From contig NZ_JMPR01000008.1 in NCBI RefSeq assembly GCF_000735525.1, positions 112,298 through 176,297 of the forward strand: a stretch of 64,000 nt of DNA, written 5' to 3'. The DNA comes from Tatumella ptyseos ATCC 33301. Its GTDB lineage: Bacteria > Pseudomonadota > Gammaproteobacteria > Enterobacterales > Enterobacteriaceae. This document shows, piece by piece, positions 32,580-40,668 of the stretch. A program made the translations under genes and the position numbers. How positions within the stretch are numbered: the stretch's first letter is position 1; each line of letters starts with the position of its first letter. Below the pieces are notes generated by a model. It ran no database searches. It was not told where the DNA came from and worked only from the letters and a program-made list of their open reading frames with translations.

Positions 32580-32750
32580 TTACTCCTTCCGGTGGCGGGC
32601 TCTGAAAGAAGATCGCGCAACTCCGGGAGAAGGGGGCCGGTATCGGCGACGCACCCGCGATTTCAATCGTGACAGACGCCGTAGTTTACCGAAGAAGAAC
32701 AGGAGAAAACACGCATACAACAGCGCTAAAATTGATCCTGGCCAAAGCAT
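32580..32750 (-). CDS. Candidate small membrane protein upstream of hemN
   Basis: A 56-residue ORF not recognised as a named family. Residues 3-20 form a hydrophobic helix (WPGSILALLYACFLLFFF). A very basic tail follows, with 15 Arg or Lys in residues 22-55, which would put the C-terminus in the cytoplasm. Its stop is two bases before the hemN ATG and its final codons AAG GAG form the hemN ribosome binding site. No strong Shine-Dalgarno sequence precedes its own ATG (GAGAA is about 10 bases away). It lies on the same strand in the gap between yihI and hemN. The architecture resembles leader-like small membrane proteins of enterobacteria, but it could also be chance coding in a hemN leader. 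Confidence 0.45.
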   Translation of the reverse strand: MLWPGSILALLYACFLLFFFGKLRRLSRLKSRVRRRYRPPSPGVARSSFRARHRKE

Positions 32751-32805
32751 GATTAACTATTCTCAGTAAAGGGTACAAAATTCACTCTGCACCCCGGAAA
32801 ACTGA

Positions 32806-33318
32806 TTAGTTACCCTTAAGTAACCTGTACATATCTTCTTCTGCTTCAGGATCCTGCGTTTCGCTGTCTTCATCCAGATCGATACCCAGTTTTTCCATCA
32901 GGACTTCAATACGGTCCAGCGTCGTATCCAGCCAGGTCTGTTCTTCTGCAGATAATTTTACGCCATTCTCCAGCTGATCCAGCAACGTATCCAGACGCTC
33001 ATTACTTTCGAGCGCGGCCAGTTCTTCACGGGCACTGAGGGCAGGTGCCGCTTCGCGACGTTTAACCACCGGTTTTGCGGCCACAGCACCTTCAGCGACC
33101 AGAGGAACCGGCTTTTTACTGCCCAGACGCGGGTCGTTCAGCGCTTTGTCTTTCCCTTTACCCTTGCCCTGATCATTCGCAGGATTTGCACGGTTACCGG
33201 CTGTCAGACCTTTTTGTTTTTTCTGCCGCTGACGGTCACGGCCTTCCATATTCAGTTCGGCGCGCGTCTTACGCTGAGGTGCGGATTTACCGCGCGGTGC
33301 TTTGGCAGGTTGTTTCAT
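32806..33318 (-). CDS. yihI: Der GTPase-activating protein YihI
   Basis: A 170-residue protein that stimulates GTP hydrolysis by Der (EngA) and so tunes 50S ribosome assembly. The N-terminal half is disordered and strongly basic (PRGKSAPQRKTRAELNMEGRDRQRQKKQK). The C-terminal half is acidic and helical (NERLDTLLDQLENG...TWLDTTLDRIEVLMEKLGIDLDED). It ends in MYRLLKGN, as the E. coli protein ends in MMRLLRGN. The start is set at 33318 to match the family beginning MKQP. Same strand and order yihI-hemN as in E. coli. Confidence 0.92.
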   Translation of the reverse strand: MKQPAKAPRGKSAPQRKTRAELNMEGRDRQRQKKQKGLTAGNRANPANDQGKGKGKDKALNDPRLGSKKPVPLVAEGAVAAKPVVKRREAAPALSAREELAALESNERLDTLLDQLENGVKLSAEEQTWLDTTLDRIEVLMEKLGIDLDEDSETQDPEAEEDMYRLLKGN

Positions 33319-33384
33319 GGTGTTCAGTCTCAATGGTTTTTCTTTAGTATAGAATTGCGGCGGAATCTAGCAGAAACCAGCACA

Positions 33385-33735
33385 ATTAAAAAGCGACAGC
33401 TGCGGGTATCGCACATTTATCAGAACCAGGTGCTCCCATGCTGATACCCGAAGCCGGTTTTGTCGCCCGGTAACCGGTATTTATTCCCCCGCAGATCAGC
33501 ACTGAGTAAACCGCAAGGCTGTTCACCTGTTCCGTAACAATAGCAGGAAAAACTCACAGGGTCAGGGGATTACACACCCGTGTGAGCTGGATTCCAGGCC
33601 AATAACAGGGCGAAAACAGGGTAACGGATATCCCCCGTTCACTGATGACCGATCCTGCCGGGCGCCACCCGCGATCAAATCGGGTGCGGATCACATTGTA
33701 TACAGGCACTTTGCCGCCATAACAGGTATACTCCC
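33385..33735 (-). ncRNA. Possible CsrC-type regulatory RNA in the engB-yihI gap
   Basis: In E. coli the CsrA-sequestering RNA CsrC lies exactly between yihA (engB) and yihI, in yihI orientation. Here the 437-base gap (33334-33770) is free of genes, and its minus strand has features that would fit. At least seven GGA motifs are present, one in a hairpin loop (AACGG-GGGATAT-CCGTT near 33620). Other hairpins are CTCACA/TGTGAG and an 8-bp CGGGTATC/GATACCCG arm. A terminal GCGATA/UGUCGC stem followed by UUUUU lies near 33389-33413. The plus strand also has GGA motifs and direct sequence likeness to E. coli CsrC is weak, so this rests mainly on synteny. Confidence 0.35.
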
Positions 33736-33770
33736 GTTATTACCCTGACCTTATTATGCGGAGTTTGACC

Positions 33771-34403
33771 TTGTCTGGATGGAATTATCACGTTACCCAC
33801 TTTGTTACCAGTGCCCCGGACATTCGCCATCTGCCTGTCGATAGTGGTGTGGAGGTGGCTTTTGCCGGACGTTCTAACGCAGGTAAATCCAGTGCGTTAA
33901 ATACGTTAACCAATCAGAAGTCGCTGGCACGTACCAGTAAAACCCCCGGCAGGACCCAGCTGATTAACCTGTTTGAAGTTGCTGACGGCTATCGGCTGGT
34001 GGATTTACCGGGTTATGGTTACGCGGAAGTCCCGGAAGAGATGAAACTGAAGTGGCAACGCGCGCTGGCTGAATATCTGCAAAAGCGGGATTCATTAAAA
34101 GGACTGGTCATTCTTATGGATATCCGCCATCCGATGAAAGATCTCGATCAGCAAATGGTGCAATGGGCCGTTAACAGCCATATTCCGGTGCTGGTATTAC
34201 TGACCAAAGCCGATAAGCTGGCTTCTGGCGCCAGAAAAAAACAGCTGAATCTGGTACGTGAGCACAGCCAATCCTTTGAAGGCGACGTTCAGGTAGAGAT
34301 GTTTTCTTCACTGAAGAAAATTGGCGTTGATAAATTAAAAAATAAACTGGACGAGTGGTTCAGTACTTATTCGATCAGTGCCGGAGATAACGCCGAAGTT
34401 TAA
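33771..34403 (+). CDS. engB: Ribosome biogenesis GTP-binding protein EngB (YihA/YsxC)
   Basis: A 210-residue essential GTPase for 50S subunit maturation and cell division. The start is taken as TTG at 33771. GGAG lies at a suitable distance upstream, and the resulting beginning ([22 protein letters not shown]) lines up residue for residue with E. coli MTNLNYQQTHFV; an ATG five codons earlier at 33756 is the alternative. G1 is [13 protein letters not shown]3 [14 protein letters not shown]4 LTKADKL and G5 FSSLKK. It faces the sRNA gene spf, its usual neighbour. Confidence 0.95.
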   Translation: MSGWNYHVTHFVTSAPDIRHLPVDSGVEVAFAGRSNAGKSSALNTLTNQKSLARTSKTPGRTQLINLFEVADGYRLVDLPGYGYAEVPEEMKLKWQRALAEYLQKRDSLKGLVILMDIRHPMKDLDQQMVQWAVNSHIPVLVLLTKADKLASGARKKQLNLVREHSQSFEGDVQVEMFSSLKKIGVDKLKNKLDEWFSTYSISAGDNAEV

Positions 34404-34447
34404 TTCCCGCATATGGCTTCCTGACGGTACTTTCGCACTATCTTCCA

Positions 34448-34556
34448 TAAAAAACGCCCCGATCACCGAAATGACCGGGGCGGCTAATATTCAGCCAAAT
34501 CCGATTACGTGAAGTAAAAGGTCTGAAAGATAGAACATCTTACCTCTGTACCCTAC
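34448..34556 (-). ncRNA. spf: Spot 42 small regulatory RNA
   Basis: On the minus strand a 109-base segment starts GTAGGGTACAGAGGTAAGAT and continues almost unchanged from E. coli Spot 42 through its single-stranded region (CUUUUACUUCACGUAAUCGG). It ends in a GC-rich terminator hairpin CGCCCCGGTCA/TGATCGGGGCG with six U. Spot 42 is an Hfq-dependent RNA repressed by cAMP-CRP that blocks translation of galK, gltA, sthA and other catabolic genes. It lies convergent to engB as in E. coli, but polA, its usual upstream neighbour, is not present on the other side. Confidence 0.95.
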
Positions 34557-35261
34557 GTCTGAAAATGTACCTGATTTTCCGGACCCAATAAAGCACTTTC
34601 TTGCTCTTTTTTTAATACTTTTGACGCCTTATTAATCAGAAAATATAAAATAAAAAAATATCGCGGGCTATCCGCATAATAAACACCTGTCACGTAATAA
34701 AGATAATATTTCTTCTGTTTCCCTCAGGTTTTCATTTCTTATTCGTGAATTATCGCGTTTATTTACCCCTGCCCCCTGAAAACGGCCTGCTCCCCCGGAA
34801 ACCGGAAAAACACAACCCATTGAAAATAATAACTTTCCTTAAGAATAGTGTGAAAAACAGTACATTTTTATATGTTCCGAAAATATGATCCCTTTTCCTT
34901 CCTTGAAAATACAACACCACGATCCATTTATAAAACATTAAGAACAAAACAAATCAACAATTAATTAACTTATGCAGATTTTACTGTATAGTAGCCCCCG
35001 CCTTTCCCCGGCAGGCGTCGCCACAAATAGTGAGCTTTCGCCATCCTCCGTCGGCAAAACGGAATACAGGATAAAGCAGCCCCCCTGCTGGCCGGCAAAG
35101 ACAAAAACATGGGATACGCGGATCGGCTTTTTAATATAACGATAGATATTGGTGCACCTTCTCTGAATTTTAAATAATAAAATTCTTCTGAGCACGATAT
35201 TCATAAAAAGGCAATCACACCCATAAAGTAAGAAAATACCTTTTTTATAAGAATTATTATC
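34557..35261. other. AT-rich intergenic stretch between spf and the OprB porin gene
   Basis: About 705 bases with many A/T runs, clearly richer in AT than the flanking genes. It contains the spf promoter at its left end and presumably the porin promoter at its right end. Minus-strand open frames at 34759-34947 and 34965-35294 lack family likeness and sensible ribosome binding sites, so they are not called. In most enterobacteria polA would start here; its absence together with the base composition suggests an insertion or rearrangement point. Confidence 0.5.
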
Positions 35262-36605
35262 ATGAAAAAAAAAGCAATGCACAGGCTCTCTCATAACACT
35301 CTTATCTTCAGTCTGGCGCTGCTGAGCACATCAGTATTTCCGTCCGTCAGTTCAGCAGCCGATGCCCTGAGTAATGGCTCGCCCTGGATGTCCGGTGACT
35401 GGGGCGGGACACGCACCCAACTGAAACAGAAAGGCGTAGATTTCCAGGTTAACTACACCATGGAAAATGCGGCGAACCTGGCAGGAGGCTATAACACCTC
35501 AACTACCGCCCGTTACAGTGACCAGTGGGGGTTCGGAGTCGACCTCGATTTGCAAAAACTCCTCAACTGGCAGGATACCGAATTCCGGTTCACCGTCACC
35601 AATCGTGACGGGCAAAACCTGGGCGATCATATCAGTGATCCGCAGGCGGGCATGTTGTCATCTCCTCAGGAAGTCTGGGGACGGGGCCAGACCTGGCGTC
35701 TGACCCAGTTCTGGTTGAGAAAAGGCTTTTTCGATCATCGTCTGGATATCAAGGCCGGTCGTCTCACTGTCGCAGAAGACTTTGATGTGATCGACAGTCA
35801 GTTCCAGAACCTGGCTTTCGGAAATGGCCAGGCCGGTAACTGGCGTGGTGATCACTGGTTTAACTGGCCGGTTTCCCAATGGGGTAGCCGGGTTAAGCTG
35901 AATATTACGCCGGACGTTTTTATGCAGGTCGGTTTGTATAATCAGACCCCTTACAACACCGAACGCGGTGACGGTTTCCGTCTGGAGTTCAGCCCGACGA
36001 CCGGCAATATGGTGCCGGTAGAGCTGGGCTGGAAGCCGGCATTGGGTCCGGATCACTTACCTGGCAACTATCGTCTGGGTTATTACTACTCGTCAGCCAG
36101 TGACAATGTTTACAGCTCATGGCACAACACAGGGTATAGCGATACCGCCCATGCTTATGGCGGTTACCTGGTGGCTCAACAGCAACTGACCACCTGGCAT
36201 GGCAGCGCAGATCGTGGGTTAACACTGACATTACAGGCTGTGATGAATGACCATCGGACGTCGAAAACCGATAATTACGAGGCCGTTTCATTCACCTGGA
36301 AAGGTCCTTTTGATGCCCGCCCGGAAGATGAAATCGGGGTCGGTGCTGCCCGTATCCACGTGAACTCAAGCTACTCCCGCATGTTGCGTGATGAAAACCG
36401 TGCTGAGGGCGTGAATAGCGATACCCGTCCGACCTATCTGCCTGTACAGAGCGGTTCGGAAGATGATTATGAAGTCTATTACAACGTCCGGGTCACGAAA
36501 TGGCTACAGGTACGTCCGAATCTGCAGTTGGTCGCCGCCCCCGGCGCGGTCAGCCAGGTACAGAATGCCTTTATTGGTGGCCTGAGCGCGAACGTCAATT
36601 TCTAA
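35262..36605 (+). CDS. OprB-family carbohydrate-selective porin
   Basis: A 447-residue outer-membrane beta-barrel that admits sugars into the periplasm. A Sec signal peptide covers about residues 1-32 (ending VSSAA). The OprB hallmark LSNGSPWMSGDWGGTRTQLKQKGVDFQVNYTMENAANLAGG follows at about 36-76. The rest shows alternating aromatic strands and ends in the barrel signal SANVNF with a terminal Phe. It lies upstream of a membrane-bound dehydrogenase cluster on the same strand, matching the known pairing of OprB porins with periplasmic sugar oxidation in Pseudomonas, Gluconobacter and Pantoea/Tatumella relatives. A terminator follows, so it is probably transcribed alone. A degraded copy of its last ~50 codons is at 40669-40830. 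Confidence 0.88.
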   Translation: MKKKAMHRLSHNTLIFSLALLSTSVFPSVSSAADALSNGSPWMSGDWGGTRTQLKQKGVDFQVNYTMENAANLAGGYNTSTTARYSDQWGFGVDLDLQKLLNWQDTEFRFTVTNRDGQNLGDHISDPQAGMLSSPQEVWGRGQTWRLTQFWLRKGFFDHRLDIKAGRLTVAEDFDVIDSQFQNLAFGNGQAGNWRGDHWFNWPVSQWGSRVKLNITPDVFMQVGLYNQTPYNTERGDGFRLEFSPTTGNMVPVELGWKPALGPDHLPGNYRLGYYYSSASDNVYSSWHNTGYSDTAHAYGGYLVAQQQLTTWHGSADRGLTLTLQAVMNDHRTSKTDNYEAVSFTWKGPFDARPEDEIGVGAARIHVNSSYSRMLRDENRAEGVNSDTRPTYLPVQSGSEDDYEVYYNVRVTKWLQVRPNLQLVAAPGAVSQVQNAFIGGLSANVNF

Positions 36606-36622
36606 AATATCCACCGGCATCA

Positions 36623-36646
36623 AAGGCAGCTCCGGCTGCCTTTTTT
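36623..36646 (+). terminator. Intrinsic terminator of the OprB porin gene
   Basis: AAGGCAGC-TCCG-GCTGCCTT followed by TTTT, 18 bases after the porin stop: an 8-bp stem, tetraloop and U-run. Confidence 0.9.
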
Positions 36647-36986
36647 ATGGCATGCCCCCTCTGCCAGCGAGACCCCGCATCGTCTGGCAGGGGTATATCA
36701 CCGGTTACAATATTATTCCCCCCTGTAGATTTTGCGATTAAATTAACAAATTGTTAATAATATTCGTTGCAAACATTAGCGTGATGACTATTTTTAAGGT
36801 AATTACCTCGCCGGATAACCTGTTCAATGGCTTATCCCCGGGTTTGGCCGGGACCTGAGAGTACGCATTATTTTTCTTATCACGAAGGATGCTTTTTTCA
36901 CTTCCCTCTACGGCGCTGGCCGCGGGATCGGCGGTCCCGGTGTTCGGGGCAGTGATTGATAACTTAGTCATGTGCAGGAGTGTAAA
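36647..36986. promoter_or_regulatory. Control region of the GMC dehydrogenase operon with a 17-bp dyad
   Basis: A 340-base gap with no convincing gene. At 36742-36758 ATTAACAAATTGTTAAT is a perfect dyad around a central A, a good candidate operator for an unknown dimeric regulator. A long imperfect inverted repeat (CTGCCAG/CTGGCAG with C-runs outside) lies at 36656-36693. A 31-codon open frame from 36890 with a transmembrane-like sequence has no visible Shine-Dalgarno sequence and is probably incidental. The AGGAG used by the first dehydrogenase gene is at the right edge. Confidence 0.5.
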
Positions 36987-38378
36987 TTGAGACGATCGAG
37001 TCTGGCTCTGATTCTCAGCCTATTGATGCTGGCAGGTAAAGCGGCACAAGCTGCAGATACCCCGGCCGCAGCATCAGTCATTGAGCAGGGAAAATATCTG
37101 TCAATTGCTGCCGACTGTGGTGCCTGTCATAACTCACCCGGACCTTCAGGGGCACCGATGGCCGGCGGGTATGCTGTCTCATCGCCCATGGGAAATATTA
37201 TCGCCAGCAATATTACTCCATCAAAGATCTTCGGCATCGGTAATTACAGTGAGGCAGACTTTGCCCGGGCCGTACGCGAAGGGGTGAATGCCAAAGGGGA
37301 ATACCTCTATCCGGCGATGCCTTATACCTCTTACAGTAAAATGACTGATAGCGATATAAGCGCGCTTTATCAGTATTTTATGCATGATGTTAACCCCGTC
37401 AATAAAGCCGCTCCGGCGACACACCTGCCTTTCCCGTTCTCAATACGTAGCACCATGGCGCTATGGGACCTGTTATTTGCTGATAATCAGCGTTTTACTC
37501 CCGATACTCAGGGATCGGCGCAGCTCAACCGGGGTTACTATCTGGTCAATGCTCTGGAGCACTGTGATACCTGTCATACGCCACGTAATTTTATGATGGG
37601 GCAGAAAAACAGTGAAGCGCTGTCTGGCAGTCAACTGGGGAGCTGGTATGCCCCGAATATCACCTCTGATAAAACCGCCGGCATCGGTAGCTGGAGCAAT
37701 GATGAGCTATATCGTTATCTGAAAACCGGCCATGTTAATGGTAAGGCGCAGGCCGCTGGCCCGATGGCTGAAGCCATTGATCATAGCCTGCAATATCTTA
37801 GCGATGATGATTTGCATGCCATCGTCGCCTGGCTCCGCCAGGTGCCCCCCTCCGGAGCAGCGGCGACGGTATCACGCTTTGATCAGGGGAAACCGTCAGA
37901 GACTGAAAACACATTACGTTCGGTGGCTCATCCGGATGCTGGCTGGCAAATCTATAGCAGCACCTGTGCCAGCTGCCATCAGGCAAACGGCGAAGGAAGT
38001 CAGTTCTATCCTTCTCTGTTTCATAACAGCGCCACCGGTGCAACAACACCGGACAATCTGATCGCTACGATCCTGTTTGGCGTACATCGCCATGCGGATG
38101 GGCAGTACATCGCGATGCCAGCTTTTGGCCCCGCAGGGGCTTTTTCTGAACGACTGAATGATCAACAGGTCGCTGATGTCGCTAACTATGTACTGAAACA
38201 CTACGGTAATGCCGCACTGTCCGTGACGGCAGATCAGGTCAAAACGGTGCGGGAAGGCGGTCCGACGCCGATCATTGTCCGGCTGGCTAACCCGGCAGTA
38301 CTGGCAGGCGGCGTGATAGTGATCCTCGTGCTGATCCTGCTGGCTCTGCGTAAAAGGAGGAAACATGTCCGTAAATAA
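36987..38378 (+). CDS. Triheme cytochrome c subunit of a membrane-bound GMC dehydrogenase
   Basis: A 463-residue periplasmic cytochrome that passes electrons from the FAD subunit to ubiquinone. The start is TTG at 36987, six bases after AGGAG, giving a signal peptide MRRSSLALILSLLMLAGKAAQA. Three heme sites are seen: CGACH (about 44), CDTCH (about 193) and CASCH (about 327). A C-terminal helix (PAVLAGGVIVILVLILLALRKRRK) anchors it in the inner membrane. This is the gluconate/2-ketogluconate/fructose/sorbitol dehydrogenase cytochrome family. It overlaps the next gene by 14 bases. In most gluconate 2-dehydrogenase operons the cytochrome gene comes last; here it comes first. Confidence 0.92.
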   Translation: MRRSSLALILSLLMLAGKAAQAADTPAAASVIEQGKYLSIAADCGACHNSPGPSGAPMAGGYAVSSPMGNIIASNITPSKIFGIGNYSEADFARAVREGVNAKGEYLYPAMPYTSYSKMTDSDISALYQYFMHDVNPVNKAAPATHLPFPFSIRSTMALWDLLFADNQRFTPDTQGSAQLNRGYYLVNALEHCDTCHTPRNFMMGQKNSEALSGSQLGSWYAPNITSDKTAGIGSWSNDELYRYLKTGHVNGKAQAAGPMAEAIDHSLQYLSDDDLHAIVAWLRQVPPSGAAATVSRFDQGKPSETENTLRSVAHPDAGWQIYSSTCASCHQANGEGSQFYPSLFHNSATGATTPDNLIATILFGVHRHADGQYIAMPAFGPAGAFSERLNDQQVADVANYVLKHYGNAALSVTADQVKTVREGGPTPIIVRLANPAVLAGGVIVILVLILLALRKRRKHVRK

Positions 38379-38898
38379 TCCCCCCCCTTCCGGTATTTCC
38401 CGCCGGCATTTATTACAAGGGATTGGAGTACTTTCGGTTGCCGGATTATGCGGTTCTCTGTTCCCTGCGTATCGTGCCGCGGCTGCCGGTTTACATGACA
38501 GCGGTTTTATTCCGCTGTCGGAATTCCTGGTAAACCGGCGGGTAAATCCTGTGCTGGCACAACGTTATTTTGATGGCCTGCATCGTCATGATGCTAATTT
38601 TGATCAGAAACTGTCCCTGTTACAGCAGGATATCCGGCCGGGAAAATACCGGAATATTGATAATTTTCTGCAGAATAATCCTGTGAATTCTGATCTCCGT
38701 CAGGCAGCCTCACAAGTTATCTCAGCCTGGTACCGGGGAGTTGTAGGGAATGACGATAAACTGGAGCTAATCGCCTATGCAGAAGCCATGATGTACCTGC
38801 CAACACAGGGCATTCTTGTGGTTCCCACGTATGGCAGTGGCCCGATTTCCTGGGCTGCCGTTGATAATAAACCCGCACATCAGGGGCCGGAAGTATGA
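38365..38898 (+). CDS. Small (gamma) subunit of membrane-bound dehydrogenase, Tat-exported
   Basis: A 177-residue member of the gluconate 2-dehydrogenase subunit 3 family. A twin-arginine signal, SRRHLLQGIGVLSVAGLCG at about residues 9-27, is followed by a region resembling known small subunits (FIPLSEFLVNRRVNPVLAQRYFDGL). The small subunit is the export escort of the cofactor-loaded FAD subunit, which lacks its own signal peptide; the folded pair crosses via Tat. It overlaps the cytochrome gene by 14 bases and the FAD gene by 4. Confidence 0.88.
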   Translation: MSVNNPPPSGISRRHLLQGIGVLSVAGLCGSLFPAYRAAAAGLHDSGFIPLSEFLVNRRVNPVLAQRYFDGLHRHDANFDQKLSLLQQDIRPGKYRNIDNFLQNNPVNSDLRQAASQVISAWYRGVVGNDDKLELIAYAEAMMYLPTQGILVVPTYGSGPISWAAVDNKPAHQGPEV

Positions 38899-40535
38899 GT
38901 CAGACGACGACAGATGCAGATGTTATTATTATCGGGTCAGGTGTCATGGGCGGATTACTGGCAACACGGCTGCTGCAGGCCGGTAAATCCGTCATTATTG
39001 TCGAGGCTGGCCCGAGGGTCACCCGACAGGAGATTGTGGAACGCTTCCGTAACTCACCGTTTAAAATGTCTCTGACTAATATGAAACTGCAAGGTGTCGG
39101 GTCACCTTATCCTGACCTGCCCTATGTGCCTTCGACCTATGGCGATTATTTACAGCAGGTCGGCCCGGTCAAATATCCTACCAAGTATTTGCGGGTGGTG
39201 GGCGGAACGACCTGGCATTTTGGTTCAGCCCTGTGGCGAATGATCCCAAATGATTTCCGGTTACAAAGCCTGTACGGCCATGGCCGTGACTGGCCTCTGA
39301 GCTATGATGACCTGGAGCCCTGGTACTGCGATGCAGAATATGAGCTTGGTGTATCCGGCGTCGATGGGCAGGATGAGAGCGGACATGGGGGTAAAGCCTG
39401 GCCGCCGCGCTCAAAACCGTTTCCGATGCCCGGGCTACCCACCAGTTATATGTTTGACCGCCTCAGTGAATTACTGGGAAAGGGAGGCTACAACCCGGTG
39501 CTTGAACCAAATGGCAGGGCCACCCGTCCATGGGGGAATCGTCCGGTATGTGCCGGAAATAATAATTGTAACCCGGTCTGCCCAATCGGAGCCAAATATG
39601 ACGGTACCCGTCACATCGATGAAGCAGAACGCCTGGGAGCGAAATTACTGGATAACTCGGTCGTTTATAACATTGAAGCCGATGACAGCGGTAAAATTAC
39701 CCGTATCTGGTACAGGAAGCCGGACCGGTCAGAGCACTCCCTGACGGCAAATGTCTTTATTGTCGCGGCTTACGGGATTGAATCGCCAAAACTTCTGCTG
39801 ATGTCTGTCTCTGAAAAATACCCTAAAGGTATCGCTAACTCCTCAGATCAGGTAGGACGGAACCTGATGGGACATACCGGCATCAGTATGAATTTTATGA
39901 TGGATGAGGATGTCTGGCCCGGGCAGGGACCGACAGAATTACTGGTGTATCTGAATAACCGTGACGGGGAATTCAGGAAACAGTTTCCAAGTTACAAAAT
40001 CAAAGTACGTAATACCGTGCCTACGGCAGACTATGCAGCTTCGCTGATCAGCAAAGGGATTTTGGGATCAGAACTGGATGCTGAGCTGCGCAGACAATCT
40101 GCACGTTCACTTAACTTTGCTATCGATTTTGAAACAGTACCGCTGCCAGAGAACCGCATCGTACCGAGTAAAACCAAAACAGATGCTATTGGTATTCCCC
40201 TGCCGGAACTCTCTTATAGTGTCACCGATTACTGGCAAGCGGGTAAAAATGAAGGGCTGAAAGATTTTGCTAACTTTGCAAAACTACTCGGCGGAAAAAT
40301 ACTGAAAATTGATACCAGCTATCAGGATCGTCAGCACATCATGGGAACCACAATCATGGGTGATGATCCTAAGAATTCGGTCGTCAATTCAGATTGCCGG
40401 ACTCATGACCATCCGAACCTCTATATCGCCGGAACCAGTGTGATGCCTTCCACCTCCTGTATGAATCCAACCCTGACCGGGGCGGCGTTAACGCTGAGGC
40501 TGGCAGATCACCTGCTCAAAAACAACCTGGTATAA
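38895..40535 (+). CDS. FAD-dependent GMC dehydrogenase large subunit (gluconate 2-dehydrogenase-like)
   Basis: A 546-residue catalytic subunit expected to oxidise a sugar or sugar acid in the periplasm. The Rossmann FAD motif IIIGSGVMGGLLATRLLQAG is at 11-30. Cys219, Cys225 and Cys229 (CAGNNNCNPVC) lie where membrane-bound GMC dehydrogenases hold a [3Fe-4S] cluster. The C-terminal signature HIMGTTIMGDDPKNSVV and IAGTSVMPSTSCMNPTLTGAALTLRLADHL holds the catalytic His/Asn region. Substrate cannot be fixed from sequence; gluconate, 2-ketogluconate, fructose and sorbitol enzymes all share this plan. It has no signal peptide and should travel with the Tat-bearing small subunit. Confidence 0.88.
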   Translation: MSQTTTDADVIIIGSGVMGGLLATRLLQAGKSVIIVEAGPRVTRQEIVERFRNSPFKMSLTNMKLQGVGSPYPDLPYVPSTYGDYLQQVGPVKYPTKYLRVVGGTTWHFGSALWRMIPNDFRLQSLYGHGRDWPLSYDDLEPWYCDAEYELGVSGVDGQDESGHGGKAWPPRSKPFPMPGLPTSYMFDRLSELLGKGGYNPVLEPNGRATRPWGNRPVCAGNNNCNPVCPIGAKYDGTRHIDEAERLGAKLLDNSVVYNIEADDSGKITRIWYRKPDRSEHSLTANVFIVAAYGIESPKLLLMSVSEKYPKGIANSSDQVGRNLMGHTGISMNFMMDEDVWPGQGPTELLVYLNNRDGEFRKQFPSYKIKVRNTVPTADYAASLISKGILGSELDAELRRQSARSLNFAIDFETVPLPENRIVPSKTKTDAIGIPLPELSYSVTDYWQAGKNEGLKDFANFAKLLGGKILKIDTSYQDRQHIMGTTIMGDDPKNSVVNSDCRTHDHPNLYIAGTSVMPSTSCMNPTLTGAALTLRLADHLLKNNLV

Positions 40536-40539
40536 CGCT

Positions 40540-40571
40540 CAGATACCGGGCCGGTGAAGGCCCGGTATCTG
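40540..40571 (+). terminator. Hairpin after the dehydrogenase operon
   Basis: CAGATACCGGGCC and GGCCCGGTATCTG form a 13-bp perfect stem around a 6-base loop, starting 5 bases after the FAD-subunit stop. There is no U-run. Confidence 0.6.
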
Positions 40572-40668
40572 TACAGCCCGGGGTCATCTGCGGAGGCAAA
40601 ACCGCTTGTTCCGGTCATATAAGATCCAGGTATTCCGGAGGCAGCCGCGGGTTAGCGCAGCAGAACTC

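Noticed and set aside
34965-35294. 109-residue minus-strand ORF (and a 62-residue one at 34759-34947) in the AT-rich gap
   Set aside because: No family likeness, no sensible ribosome binding site, overlaps the porin start, and composition looks like random AT-rich translation.
36738-36971. 77-residue minus-strand ORF before the cytochrome gene, and a 31-residue plus-strand ORF from 36890
   Set aside because: Both lie in promoter DNA, lack Shine-Dalgarno sites and resemble nothing known; the dyad at 36742-36758 falls inside the first.
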